Below are positions 18,990 to 30,365 of a stretch of 64,000 nucleotides of DNA, piece by piece. A program made the translations under genes and the position numbers. Below the pieces are notes generated by a model. It did not search any database and was not told where the DNA came from. It saw nothing but the letters and a program-made list of their open reading frames with translations. Source of the DNA: Trichobilharzia szidati. Lineage: Eukaryota; Platyhelminthes; Trematoda; Strigeidida; Schistosomatidae. How positions within the stretch are numbered: the stretch's first letter is position 1; each line of letters opens with the position of its first letter. The DNA lies in assembly GCA_944472155.2 (NCBI GenBank), contig OX235273.1, positions 107,778,582-107,842,581 of the forward strand, read 5' to 3'.

Positions 18990-19205
18990 AGATTTCATCA
19001 TGAGCTGACATCAGTTAGAGAAGCACTGGAAAACCTGAGAGTACTGGACAGCTGTTTCATCCTAGTTTAGGACTCTTCATCAGTACGCACCCACCACAGG
19101 ATGTTCGAACCCGGGACCTTCTGGTTGCAAGGCGAGCTCGTAGACCATTGGGCCACTGGGACCCAATCCAATGGTCCTTGAATTCTAACTTCTGCCAATT
19201 TACGA
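18990..19205 (-). mobile_element. SM-alpha-like SINE, left arm of inverted pair
   Basis: On the - strand: AATTGGCAGAAGTTAGAATTC, box A CCCAGTGGCCCAATGGTC, box B CGGGTTCGAAC, then the hammerhead region ATGAAGA, GTCC/GGAT and GAAA (first core C is A), and the end CAGGTTTTCCAGTGCTTCTC. It faces the copy at 19365-19612 with a 160-bp spacer; together they form a ~210-bp inverted repeat. Confidence 0.65.
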
Positions 19206-19364
19206 CATAGCGCGACCATTTCGCAAAATTAACACTTGAAAATTAATCTGATGCTCACTAGCGACTGGCCCTAATCATGCAGTTAACCTGGGGTTCTGGT
19301 GGGAAGCTGTGACCAGTAGGGTACAGCAGGTTGAAGGTGAGGCAGTAACTCATCGAAGAAGACA

Positions 19365-19612
19365 TTGTGATATGGTCGCGCTACGTCGTGAATTGGCAGA
19401 AGTTAGAATTCAAGGACCAATGGATTGGGTCCCAGTGGCCCAATGGTCTACGAGCTTGCCTTGTAACCAGAAGGTCGTGGGTTCGAACCTCCTGTGGTGG
19501 GTGCGTACCGCTGAAGAGTCCCAAACTAGGACGAGACAGCTGCCTATCCAGTACTCCTTCCAGGTTTTCCAGTGCTTCTCTAACTGATGTCAGCTCCTGA
19601 TGAAACCCTCCA
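19365..19612 (+). mobile_element. SM-alpha-like SINE, best-preserved head
   Basis: TGGCAGAAGTTAGAATTC, box A CCCAGTGGCCCAATGGTC, box B GGGTTCGAACC, hammerhead core CTGAAGA at 19511-19517, helix II GTCC/GGAC, then GAGA at 19533-19536 in place of GAAA, then CAGGTTTTCCAGTGCTTCTC. The promoter boxes are nearly ideal while the ribozyme has lost a conserved A. It is flanked on the left by its inverted twin. Confidence 0.7.
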
Positions 19613-20119
19613 TGCAATCAAACAAAAAAACCCTACAAAATCAATACTTGAAAATATAAGTGACCTAATATAGAAACAAGGTTAATCAGACAGCAACTAA
19701 AATAAGATTCAGTTAGTAAGTTAGATGACGTAATATGATTGACTAAAATGTTTCCACTTAAGTCAGGATAGCAACAGAGGTAACTACAGGTAAAGACTAA
19801 GTAGAAGTGGGGTAGAGAATGGTGCCATTTAAATTAGGAATAAAGTTGAACAAATAAATTGGATGAGGTAAAATAAATGACTAGAAATCGAGCGTTGGTC
19901 AAGTCAGTAATAGTGGTAGTGAGGTGCAGAAATTAAATCGGTTGGGGGTAGAGAACAGAAAGGTTGAAAATGTAAAATATTACAACTGTAGAGACAAAAT
20001 AATACTAATGAAGAGACAGAAAGATATAGAATTTACCTGTCCGGTATTAAGACGGATTACGCCCATTGCAAGTGAAGTGATTGAACGAACTTCTTCTGTA
20101 TGCAGAGTGTAGGGCTTAG

Positions 20120-20530
20120 AAAGTAAATTACCATCGCTTCTGCAGTTTGAAGAAGTTTGACCCGTACACTGTTTCGCATTCTGTAGACGACTTGTTTGGG
20201 GTGTAGCTTAGTGTCTGGAATCTACCAGACGTTCTAAGATAGAGCTTTCGGGGCATCGTTTTTCTCTTTTGTAAAACCATGTTGGTAAGTGTTCGGTGAT
20301 GCGTTTGGATAGCGAACACTGGGTATGGCTGACATACCAGGCTCCACACGAACGAAAGAATCGGTAAATGCACATTGATGAGGCCAGCAGTGGTAGCTTA
20401 TCCTTCACGTTCACATGAATCATAGGTTTCGTGGAGAAGGTTAATCGTAGTTCAACTGTGAAGAAGGTTTCCTTAAGTGAACTGGACAGTGGATTTCGCA
20501 GTGTTTCCGCAACTACAATGAAATGTGTCA
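20120..20530 (-). pseudogene. PLE linker and GIY-YIG remnant
   Basis: On the - strand: linker with LRNPLSSSLKETFFTVELRLTF, NVKDKLPLLASSMCIYRF, SCGAWYVSHTQCSLSKRITEHLP and SILERLVDSRH. YIG is YVS; the helix Arg is kept (KRITEH). A frame break occurs after SRH and the last part is nearly lost. Confidence 0.65.
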
Positions 20531-20999
20531 ATCAAATGAATTCGTGGAATTTATTGAACTGATATATTTGACATATTAATCGCTGATGTTCATTCATAAA
20601 CAACGAAAGGTCGTTATATATGAAGCATGGGACTATTGTACATCCGCATTGATTAAAATACTCGTCAGTGTTCTGTCTGTTGTTCTTATACGAAGGAGAA
20701 TCGACTGTATAGATGTATTTATAAATAATCCTTTGACTAAATTACACAATAACATGCTACTCAGAGTTATTACATTCATAAAATCATTCAAATAGTATTC
20801 AGTTTTATTCAGATTTACTTCACTACTATTATTTTTTGAAAATCTGTAGACACGTGTTGTGCAACGATTAAGTTGTGGGCTGAAACTTCAGAGTGAAAGT
20901 AAGTTAATGTTGTTAACGTGGTCTCATGTTTCTGTCAGTGAGCAAACACTCAATGTCTGAGTAGTTTAAATCTGTACTTGATATCTTTAAATTTATTAT

Positions 21000-21275
21000 T
21001 ATTGTTATTGTTTCCTTGGGTTCCTAGTGGAACATAGGGCTTCAACTGCACGTCTCCACTTGCTTCTGTCATCTGCTGTACTTTTCACCTGAATCCATGT
21101 TAGTCCATACTGTTTCAACTCTCCTTCACACGATCTCCTCCATGTCACCCTTGGACATCCTACTCGCCGCTTCCCTTTCGGGTTCCACTCGAGCACTGGC
21201 CTGACGCGCGATGTCACCCAGCGGCCTCGTCAGCGAGTGTCCAGTCCATCTCCACTTTCTCCTGCATGTTTGTTG
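21000..21275 (-). pseudogene. SR2-type RTE 3' end
   Basis: TSRVRPVLEWNPKGKRRVG, then PRVTWRRSCEGELKQYGLTW, VEALCSTRNPRKQ and the AACCCAAGGAAACAATAACAATAATAAT 3' end, on the - strand. Closer to an open frame than the copy at 14255. 5' truncated at about 21280. Confidence 0.75.
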
Positions 21276-21486
21276 GAGAATGGATGGATATCGTTAAATA
21301 ATAATAGCTATATTCTAAAACAAAATGTGTTTATACACATTACAAAACTTCCAGCGAGTTTCATTACAAGGCATTTACTTATTGTACAGAATCTTCTGAT
21401 TACATAATAACCGATTCTAGTATCATCTGAAGAAATATCGTTTCGGCTGAAGCCTGTCCCAGTACTTCTACATAATGTTCTTCCTC

Positions 21487-22988
21487 TTGTTGATATAAGT
21501 ATAAAACTTCAGCATTGTGGTAGAGGATAACTCCACTATGGATAAGATTTTATTTGGATAAAATCACACAGTGTTATGCAGTAAAATTGACTGCTGACGT
21601 TTCGAGCACAAATTACTACCGCTCATAATCATATCGAGACACTCACACAACTTTATATACATGAGTAAAATATGGTGGCCAAATGTGGATGATGATTTCA
21701 CACTGTTGAAAACTGAACATATCTTTAGCTTCTTGACACATATAAACTCACTAGTAAAGGGGATGAAATTCATATTTGAATCAGAAAGTGAACAAGGAGA
21801 ATTAGCTATTTCAGATTGTAAAATAAAACGAACGGAAAGACGTAAACTGCACATAAGAGTTTATAAAAACCAACGCATTCTGCTAATAGATATTTGGACT
21901 TTAATTCATTTCATCTGTTGTCTGATTGTGAAGGCTGGCTTAGTTAAGTGTGTAACAAACTGAGCAGTAGCTCTAAGTAGCACAAGAAAAGACCTAAACG
22001 ATGAAATAAAACAGATAGAAGAAGCGTTGTTGTTGAATAACTATCCTATAAAATTCATTAGGAAGATCACTAAAGGCCAAAAACAAAATAAAAATAACTG
22101 TGTAACTAGTAATGATAATATAAATAAGAGAGAATATAAGTGATCCACTGTTATACCATTTAAGAGGGGATTCTCAATCAAACTGGAATTATGGTGGCAT
22201 TCAAACCTTCAAACTTACTCAGAGACAAGCTCTGTAGGTTAAAAGATCCAGTGGACCCAATTAGACAAAATAATATAATTTACAAAATATCCTGCAATGA
22301 CTGTGAGTTATGTCAACTACATAGGTCAAACTAATAGGTCGGGGGTAGTCAGATTGTCAGAACATAAGAATTTACCTAAGGTAAGAATGGTTGACTCCGA
22401 GAAGATGATTGATTTAGAAGAAAGTTCAGCAATTGCACTACATGCATTAACACATAACCACACAATAGGCTGGGAGAGGGTTAAGATTCTAAGAAGTAAT
22501 ATAGGTAGGTGGAGGTAAAGAGAAATTGATTACTGAATCCTGACTGGTTCATTGAGTCTACACTCAACTCATGCAACAGAAATGACTCAACATATGTACC
22601 AGAGATATGGAAGATATTAATACTAGTCAAATCAGAGGATAATAAATAATGTTAAAATTCGATTTCAATTCAAGCAAATCACAACATTTTAACAAGTTAC
22701 TTATTTTGACTATAAACCTTTCGTCTTATTTCCCATCTGATTGTATTTGACGAATAACACTCGTATTATTATTTCTGAATGTGCATTATCCTATGTTGAT
22801 TTGTATTCAAATGTCTAATCGTCAATTCCACTCATGTATATAAATGAAGGAAAAAAGTTGTGTGAGTGAGTGACTTGATATGATTATGAGCGGTTATAAT
22901 TTGTGCTCGGAAGGTGGTCATCAGTTGATATTACTGTATAACAGCACTGTGTGATTTATCAAAATAAAATCTTATCCATTATGGAGTT
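21487..22988 (+). mobile_element. 5'-truncated PLE with arms, tail and 12-bp duplication
   Basis: Seen: ATGTTCTTCCTC at 21475-21486 and again at 22989-23000. Inside: a 42-nt tail (21487-21528), a left arm (21529 to about 21663), a degraded RT-to-endonuclease segment, and a right arm (about 22850-22988) that is the reverse complement of the left (AACTCCACTATGGATAAG / CTTATCCATTATGGAGTT). This gives the complete outline of a PLE insertion. The same arm type flanks 31265-31406 and 34300-34440, and forms 44690-44840. Confidence 0.75.
21661..22520 (+). pseudogene. PLE RT palm to GIY-YIG, decayed
   Basis: Starts inside the palm: KIWWPNVDDDFTLLKTEHIF (catalytic Tyr is Asn, DD kept), then a LIDIWTLIHF stretch (cf. 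NRYLDLNSSHP), LVKCVTN, a stop, linker KDLNDEIKQIEEAL (21985-22040), RDKLCRLKDPV (22220-22260), then NDCELCQLHRSN-like and EHKNLPKVRMVDSEKMIDLE. The second half is a different nuclease lineage from the 236-residue units, with NYIGQTNRSGVVRLSEHK as the GIY-YIG region. Several stops. Confidence 0.6.
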
Positions 22989-23009
22989 ATGTTCTTCCTC
23001 CATTTCCAT

Positions 23010-24325
23010 TGAAAGTTTCCTAACAGTAGGTGAGAAGTTGTTTGAAATTGTGCGCGAGTATCGATTGTGTCTCAATGTGGTAATTAGATCATTAAAACAA
23101 TATGAAACGAAGTAAACACCTTACATTTTTATGGATAGAAAATTTTGATAACTCCGTGATCTAACCAGGTTGCCAAAATAATACAACACAGAATCCTGAG
23201 GGCTATGCGAAACTAATGCATTAGCGTGAACCAAAATTTCAACAATATAACCTCTTTGTGAAAACAGGAAGAAAAGATGGACCGTTGGCTGTGAAAGAGT
23301 TTTTAATACGTCAGAGAACAGTGAAGCCAGTTGAAAGTCATGATAAATTTATGTTTTCAATGACCAATGAAGCAAAATAAATTCATTGTCTAATACTAAG
23401 AATCAGCAACCACTTAAACTCCAGTCTTCAGAAGCAGTTAGAAATAAAGAAGTCACCATGAGTGCACGATAACTGCAAAATATAGTTATTTTAATGATTA
23501 TAAGTTGATATCAGGGAAAATCCAGACAGAATTTAGGGGGTATATAATAATATTACTTGATGCAGTACAAAGTATTCACTAGGATTTTGTGCACTAGTTT
23601 AATATAGTTGGTCGGCATTTCAGCTGTATAAGGCTCTTCAGTCACACATGAGGTCAGGCTTTGATTTCCAGGCAGTAACAAGCCTAGAAAACAGGGAAGG
23701 TCGGGAGTCATCCCTTAGAAATAACATTATTGATATTAAAACTTCAAAATGCAGAAACCCCATGTTCCACTCGGGACTCAAAGGAGTGGGAAAAAAGGTT
23801 AGAACATATCAACGGAGTGTCATAGAAGGACGGGAATAATACGAATGATGCGTTATCCTTACGGCAGAATTGAGTATTGAAAGCGATGTACTCATAAATT
23901 CTTATAACAAAAGTGACAATTACTGTTTTTATGAGCACAAATACAGCTTAAGTATGTACTGTGTCAAGAAATCTACTGTACAGTTCTAATCGCAAAAATT
24001 ATGGTGTAAAAACCACTAAGGGATCGATTATTAAGTGTAAAAACGATCATATTGCTCATTCCTGAAGCAGGCGAAAGACTTATTTTGAATCCAGTTATGG
24101 TTTAGACTTTGATATACATTTTTTAAATGTACGTCTTTCAACTGTCTTGCTCTTGCAGAGTTGGTTATATCCGGTGCAGGAAAAACGGGTCTCTTTCTTG
24201 TGCATCCCACAGCTCTAGTCTGTATGATTTTCTCAGGGTAAAACTTATCTTAAGCAGCAACGGAATCATTGAATACTATAAGATAACGTAAGTAGGAGAA
24301 CATCTAAAATTCGTGGAAGGAGGAC
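23010..24325. other. No recognisable feature
   Basis: Apart from an isolated CCCATGTTCCACTCGGGAC (RTE-end-like) at 23757-23777, nothing recognised. Confidence 0.35.
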
Positions 24326-24329
24326 TGGA

Positions 24330-24440
24330 TAGATATATTGCACATTTTTGAGACTCTTCTGCAACTTGTCACAGGATCGAACCAAGGACCCTCAGCTTAC
24401 CAGGCAAATCTATTGGCTATTCATACACTGTGTTATAATC
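24330..24440 (-). mobile_element. SINE scrap with tRNA-like boxes
   Basis: On the - strand a GAATAGCCAATAGATTTGCC box-A-like part and GGTCCTTGGTTCGATCCTG box B; body decayed. The flanks 23010-24330 show nothing recognisable. Confidence 0.3.
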
Positions 24441-24489
24441 CAATGAATTATGAATTATAACTTTATATATATATATATTAACATTTAAG

Positions 24490-25300
24490 TCAGTCATGGT
24501 GTGAAGACGTAGTTCAGTATTGAAGCGTCAAACTAAGAAACTAGTTTCGGGAAAGCTCAGTGGGCCTTCATTGATCTGAAATCAGTGTTCCAATCTACTG
24601 CACACAGAATGATGGACAAGATTCAAATTTTGCGACATTAATGTTAAATCAGTCATTGATTCTACATCGTCACGCCTGAAGTACGCTACTGAACATTTTC
24701 GTCGACAGTCGCATTCACTGAAGGAGATTGAGATAAATTGGATCTATGCTGGTCGGGGACATTCAAATGACATCACACTATAAGCCAGCCCTCACGTGAA
24801 ACCCTTATAGGAAATGACAAGTTGAAAGCAGGTTATTCCAGTGAATCGTCAATCAATAGACACATCAAGATAGACAAAATTTACCAACCGATAAGAAGGA
24901 AATCTCACACACAAAGGGTCAAAGTTCAAGTCAAGGAAACAATCATCACCAATAAAATTAGCCTAGAAGGTGTGAAAACAAACAAAAAAACCAGTCACGT
25001 TCAAGGTCACCCAACAGGAGAGATGACTAATAAACTAGTGGAGAAATCTAAAAGCTCATTTCAACAAATTGAAGTATGCGCTGAAGATGTTGCCTAGTAA
25101 GGAGCAATGAAAGCTTCGCAAATAAACTATCCAGCTCAAAGAACACAAGCACATCAAAAGCAGGTAACATGGAGGAAATTGTGGAGAAAAATGAGGCTTA
25201 TATGCAACTATGAAGCCAGTTAAGTAGGACTGAAGATGCGCTTTTGAAGGCCTATATTCCACTGGTAGCCCAAATGGGATAATATAATAATACTAATAAT
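24490..25300 (+). pseudogene. SR2-like RTE 3' fragment, diverged
   Basis: SGKAQWAFIDLKSVFQSTAH near 24550-24610 corresponds to ARQAFITLKSVWRSTAF of the 28-kb copy; DKIQILRH follows with frameshifts; the end at 25240-25300 reads GAAGGCCTATATTCCACTGG then ATAATATAATAATACTAATAAT. A long unrelated-looking stretch (24822-25097, open for 91 codons, Lys/Ser/Thr-rich) in the middle may be diverged RTE or an insertion. Confidence 0.55.
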
Positions 25301-25960
25301 AATCTGGTTGATCCCGTCCTACCATCTCAGCTTTTGTATTCGTCCTGAACATTATCGCACAGTACTGCATTGGTTTAAGGTTAACAATAAAAAAGTTTAG
25401 TGAAGACGTGAGTAAGTGCACGATTCTGCTGCTGCTGCTGGATTCAACATAGAACTTAGCACCGAAGTGCAGCAGTCCCAGTTGCCACGTTCCAAAGAGC
25501 ACACAAAGGTAGACAAGAAGATGAGTGAAGAGAATCAATAGAGTTTTGACAAGTATAAGAGTGAAACAGAATGAGTAAAGGTAGAAAGGAATATGAAAGA
25601 TTACAGAGACTGAATACATCTGCGTAAGCCATTGACAACGATTTTGAGCCATGTCACCTATTGTCTCCAGCCATTGATTCTTAGAGTCCCGAGGGCGGGC
25701 CCCAACCCGGAAGTCTGCATCTCCCTACCTAACTCAGTTTAACTGTCAAGGAATTCATGGATTGATTGATGCCATGTTTTTGTTTGGCCACCACTTACTC
25801 TTTTCCAACCTGCACCTTTATCAGCTGGTAATGCCCGTCGGGGGAGGCATGCGCAGCACGTGACCTAGCCATCTCAATTTATGTAACTTTATAGCCTCGT
25901 CGATTGATTTTCCGTCTTTGCCCAACACTCTACGCCTAACGTCACGATTCAGTCCCTTTT
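25300..25960 (-). pseudogene. Non-LTR retrotransposon C-terminal region
   Basis: On the - strand: LNRDVRRRVLGKDGKSID, then LHKLRWLGHVLRMPPRRALP, GGQTKTWHQSIHEFL, a stop, GPALGTLRINGWRQ and WLKIVVNGLRRCIQSL-like text near 25590-25660, then a 3' region. LRWLGHVLRMP and GGQTKTWHQ are typical of the region after the RT domain in schistosome non-LTR elements of a lineage other than SR2. It abuts the SR2-like end at 25300. Confidence 0.6.
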
Positions 25961-26249
25961 TAAAAAAGATTATTCTATTCTTCTTATTTTAGATACATTG
26001 GAGGATACCATTTCACTGAATGTTAAACCAATACCAATATTACAGAAAAGAAATCTATAAACTACTTTTCTTTCCCTCCCCTGCTCACCGCACTCCTCAA
26101 TTTTTGAGAACTAAACACCCTGATTTATTCCTGCCTTATTTCCAAATTTTAATCCTAATGTATTAATAAAATTGCTTTCTAGTTTGTGTAACTATTCTTT
26201 TTAAATAAACCATGTTTATTTTTGGTAATGAACTCTTCAGTTCCTTTAT

Positions 26250-26552
26250 GAAGACAAGGGCCAGGCTAAAGATCGAATATTGAGAAAATCAACAGTTATT
26301 TATAGATTTTTATGTTCATTGTTATCAACGTTATTGTTGGCAGAGAGGCGACGTCTTCTGATTGGTTGTCTTCCTACTCAAGGTTATCCTACCATTTCTT
26401 TGTTGTCGTTTCTCAGTCAGTCCAGTGATATATCTGCGAATAGTATCCGCCCACGCTAAGTCTGTTGTGATTGGTTGTTGATTTTCTCAAGGTTAGGCTT
26501 TGTCCTTGTTTTCTCTTCTGACCTAATTTTGTCCTGCAGACAGCTGTCACCA
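26250..26552 (+). repeat. LTR-like repeat, third copy
   Basis: Relative of 1142-1491: GAAGACAAGGGCCAGGCTAA, two ATTGGTTG boxes, and the end TTGTCCTGCAGACAGCTGTCACCACA. The first ~12 bases are missing. It follows directly on the PLE-poor stretch 25970-26250, where I see nothing. Confidence 0.5.
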
Positions 26553-26559
26553 CAGCAGT

Positions 26560-27380
26560 ACATTGTGTATGTCAGGCCTTCTACAAGGATGCTGGTTAGT
26601 GCAGAGATGGATTACAAATTGCGAAGAAGAGAAATGTGAGATTCTTACAATGGCACATATACACAGTACACTACTTATAAACTGATGTCAGTAGGATGCG
26701 CAACAACAGGTGAAAAATTAAAGTTCAGTAACAACATGACGGTACATACCACTCGTGTTTATATGATTAATTGCAAAGCGAGAATGTTAAGCAGCAGTGC
26801 TTGGGAGACGCATTAATTTCACCTAAACACCGGATAACCAAATACGCTTGTTAGAGTTTCGAGCTTTTTATCGGTGTACTTGATCTAGATCAGCTCGAGG
26901 AGTTGAATAAGTTCAAACCATCCAAATTCTGTCTAGCTACTTAGGTGGAAACTGGTGAAACATAGAGTCCTATTCACGAGCTGTTAACACTACCAGTCAT
27001 ATAAACCAGTAGTATACTGGTCAATATCATTTCATTTGGTTTTCTGATCGCAACTTATGCTGTCAAGTAGATCATGTACTATAATCTAAAAATCGTCGCC
27101 TTCTGAAGGTAATTGCGATGAGTTTTTTTATCACGAAATGTGTAATTTCCAAAAACAATCAGTTTGATTCTAAATTTCAATAATTTATGAAGACGACGCA
27201 ATGGTGCAAAAATCTAGTGGTAGATTTGGACAAATGTGGCACTATTTAAATACATAAACCAGGTTGCCCCATATGACCAATGGTAAATTTCAAAAATACG
27301 CCGACATGTGAATTATCAAAACACACTTCGCTCCAATACTATGTCCCATTTGAAATCATTCAAACTCTAGGCTAATTCAT
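26560..27380. other. No recognisable feature
   Basis: Between an LTR-like repeat and a PLE; no coding or repeat signal seen. Confidence 0.35.
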
Positions 27381-27385
27381 ATGAG

Positions 27386-28012
27386 ATGAAAGCGAAAATA
27401 AATTACATTCAATTAGAGACTAATGAAAAAGTGGTTGGTTTTGATATAACTAGTCTTCACGCTAATATACCAATCAATATTGCCTTAGAAGCAGTTAAAA
27501 AACAACTAACTTCTAATCCCAAACTTAGTCATAGGACAAAGCTGCTGATTAAAGAAATTATTTTAGGCATTCCTTCATGGCTCACATCTAATATCTTTAA
27601 ATTACAGGGTAAAATATATAGACAAACAGAAGGTGTGACAATCGGATCACCAATATCACGCATCGTAGCAGATATATTTATGAACAGCTGGGAATATATT
27701 GCTCTTAATACATTTAATCCTACTGCAAAAATATGCTAGAGATATATGGATGGTACTTTCACAGTGTTATAAGCAGAACATATATCTCTACCTTCTCGAC
27801 ACACACCCATAAGCTCACTAGTAAAGGGAATAATATTCACATTTGAATCGGAAAATGAACAAGGAGAATTAGCCATGATGTCAGATAGTAAAATATAACG
27901 AACAGAAGAGTGTAAACTGCACTCTAGTGTTTATAAAAAAACAACTCATTCCGCTAATAGATATTTAGACTTGAATTCGTCTCATCCGTTAACTGTTAAG
28001 GCAGGCTTAGTT
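27386..28012 (+). pseudogene. PLE reverse transcriptase, palm half
   Basis: Motif A is VGFDITSLHANIP (Asp kept), the next motif is QTEGVTIGSPIS, followed by ADIFMNSWEYIAL. After a TAG the catalytic motif reads RYMDGTFTVL, so the second Asp is Gly. Further stops follow before the SR2 insertion. Same PLE family as 21661 and 56500-58495. Confidence 0.7.
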
Positions 28013-28630
28013 ATTATTATTATTTCCTTTAGTTCCTAGAGGAACATAGGGCTTAAGCCATGCGTCTCCATTGCCTTCGGTTCTTTGCTAGAGTTTTCAC
28101 CTGGCTCCAAGTTTGCCCATACGCTTTCAATTCTTCTTCACATGATCTCCTCCAGGTCACCCTTGGACAACCAACTCGTCGCTTCCCTTTCGGGTTCCAC
28201 TCGAGGGCTTGTCTAGTGATGTCACTTGATGGTTTCCTCAGAGTGTGGCCAATCCATCACCATTTCTTCCTGCCTATTTGTTTCGCAATCGGTTCCTGGT
28301 TGGTTCGCTCACTGCCAGAGATCCCTGTTGCTGATCCTTTCCGGCCATCTGAACTTGAGTATTGAGCGAAGACATCTGTTAATGAAGGTCTGTAGCTTGT
28401 TTGAGATGCTCTTTATGCCGCGCAGTGCAAGTCTCTGATCCGTATAGTAGTACTGACTTCGCATTGGAGTTGAAAATCCGGATCTTATTTTTGATGCTGA
28501 ATGCTGTTGACCTCCACACAGACTTGAGAGTAATGAAAGCTTGCCTTGCTTTCCCGATCCTTGCTTTGATATCCTCGTCAGTTCCGCCTGTAGTTGAAAC
28601 AATGCTTCCCAAGTAGGTAAAGGAGGTAGT

Positions 28631-29899
28631 TTATTTCAGGTTCCTTCCATTTATGCTGACTGTTGTCAGTTGTTGTTGTTGCTGTTGGTGGTGTTGCCCA
28701 GGGATCTTCATCACCTCCGTTTTCTCTATGTTCACCTGGAGTCGTATCTTTGATGCTTCTTCTGCCAACTTGTTACTTTTTACTTGCATATCTTCCAGTT
28801 TGTGAGAAATCAGACATATGTCACCGGCGAAGTCCAGATCCTCCAAGTTCTTTGTGTGAGTCCATTTTATGCCTGTTTCCTCATTGCCCGCTGTTTGTCG
28901 CATTATCCAATCTACTGCAATCAGGAAAATCATTGGCGATAGTAGGCAACTCCGTCTTACTCCTGTCTTCACTTCCAAGGATTCCGTGAGCTTCCCGTTG
29001 TGGATTACTTGGAATGCAGCGTTGTCATACAACTGTTGGATGAGATGTATAATTGTCGGCGGCACCCCGTAGTAGCGAAGTAGTTGCCAAATCACCTCTC
29101 GATCGACGCTGTCAAAGGCCTTTTCAAAGTCGATGAAGTTGAGATAGAGAGGTGACTGCCATTCCAAACTTTGTTCAATGATGATCCGTAGTGTGGCGAT
29201 TTGATCAATACATGACTTGTTTCTCCTGAATCCAGCTTGTTCCGGTCGAAGTTTTTCATCCGGGGCTTGTTTGATCCTTTCCAGGATGATGCGGTTTGGT
29301 ATTTTGCTTGGGATGGACAGGAGCATAATTCCGCGCCAGTTCTTGCATTGACTTAAGTCTCCTTTCTTTGGTAGTTTGAATAAGTATCCTTTCTTCCAAT
29401 CCTCGGGTACTTTGTCTTCTTTCCACACCTTCTCCAGTAGTGGCGTCATCAAGTCCGCTGTTATCTCTGGGTCCACTTTCAATGCCTCTGCTGGGATTCC
29501 ATCTGGTCCTGCTGCTTTTCCAGTTTTCAGCATCTTGATTGCCTTCAGGACTTCTGTTTTCGTCGGGGGGTTGATGTTCACTGGTAATCCTGCTTCCGTT
29601 GTTGGTATTGTTGGGCGCGTTGTAGGTGGCGGTCGGTTTAGTAGTCTTTTGAAGTGTTCAGCCCAGTGTTTCCTTTGCTCCACTTCTTTGGTGACTGACT
29701 TTCCATTGTCATCCTTCACCGGCTTGATTTGTGTCAAACGTTTGCCCGACAGGTACCTAGTAGTTTGGTAAAGTGTTGCGAGGTCTCCTTTGCCTGCAGC
29801 TTGTACTGCCTCACTTGCCATGGTTTCATAGTACTTTCTTTTGTCTTCTCTGGCACTCTTCTTTACTCTTTTGTTCAGTGTCTTGTAGCTTGCGTTCAA
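28631..29899 (-). pseudogene. SR2-type RTE reverse transcriptase (422 codons open)
   Basis: Open for 422 codons. Residues ~110-145 LKAIKMLKTGKAAGPDGIPAE, ~165 KKGDLSQCKNWRGIMLLS, ~225 RPEQAGFRRNKSCIDQI, ~258 NFIDFEKAFDSVDR (motif A Asp kept), ~325 SCLLSPMIFLIAVDW, ~365 LEDLDFAGDICLIS. In the last, catalytic motif C (normally FADD) reads FAGD, so one metal-binding Asp is lost and the enzyme should be dead. A poly-Gln tract precedes the stop; the thumb continues past it in another frame (GSIVSTTGGTDEDIKARIG, 28380-28612). Confidence 0.8.
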
Positions 29900-30363
29900 A
29901 TCCTGTTTTGTTGCTCATCGGTGCACTGGAGAATCTTTTGTTTCACAATCCTTCTCTCTTCTATTAGCCTCCAAGTGTCCGTAGTGAGCCATTGTTTGTC
30001 CTGTCTCTTCTTTCTGCCCAGAACTTCCATGCAGGTTTCGCTCCATACCGCTTTCAGGTTGTCCCAGTGTTTTTCAACGCTGACCTCTTCGCTAATGTTG
30101 ATTTGTGTTTCGGCTTTGTCTTTTATAATTGCAGTGAAGATGTCCTTTGTGTCCTGGTCTTTCAGTTTTTGAGTGTTGAACTTGGCTTGTGGCCTATCTG
30201 CAGCTCCTGATTCTCTGAAAGCTTTTAATTTGATTTGGATTGTCCCTTGTACGAGGTAGTGGTCTGAGCCAACGTCTGCTCCTCTTCTTGCTTTTGTGAC
30301 CAGTAGGCTGCGCCGCCACTTCCTCGAGATTGTGATGAAGTCAATTTGGTTTTTGGTTCGCCC
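29896..30363 (-). pseudogene. RTE endonuclease C-terminus and spacer
   Basis: Begins DGRTKNQIDFITISRKWRRS and GADVGSDHYLVQG; SDH is the conserved final motif of the AP-endonuclease domain (catalytic His). Then a spacer with KHWDNLKAVWSETC. The frame ends at 29896 where the RT frame has already begun in another frame, so one frameshift separates them. The endonuclease N-terminus is missing. Confidence 0.75.
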
Positions 30364-30365
30364 AT

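Larger units (their letters stand above)
28013..30365 (-). mobile_element. SR2-type RTE retrotransposon, 5'-truncated, with 11-bp duplication
   Basis: Flanked by CAGGCTTAGTT at 28002-28012 and 30366-30376. On the - strand it runs from the end of the AP-type endonuclease through the RT to the AGGAACTAAAGGAAATAATAATAAT 3' end at 28013. The 2353-bp length against a typical ~3-kb or longer element, and the abrupt start inside the endonuclease, show 5' truncation, usual for target-primed insertion. Longest and least damaged RTE in the window. Confidence 0.85.

Noticed and set aside
21607..21640. Hammerhead in the 21.5-kb-type PLE arms (GTGCTCGAAACGTC block)
   Set aside because: A CGAAAC box with a GAGC/GCTC stem is there, but I could not place an uninterrupted CUGANGA core before it.
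24822..25097. 91-codon Lys/Ser/Thr-rich frame as a host gene
   Set aside because: It lies between two parts of an RTE-like fragment in the same orientation and has no splice or start context of its own.
25425..25450. CTG repeat as a meaningful triplet expansion
   Set aside because: Only about five units, inside a decayed retroelement 3' region.
28663..30210. Several + strand open frames of 64-147 codons
   Set aside because: They are antisense shadows of the SR2 RT and endonuclease on the - strand.
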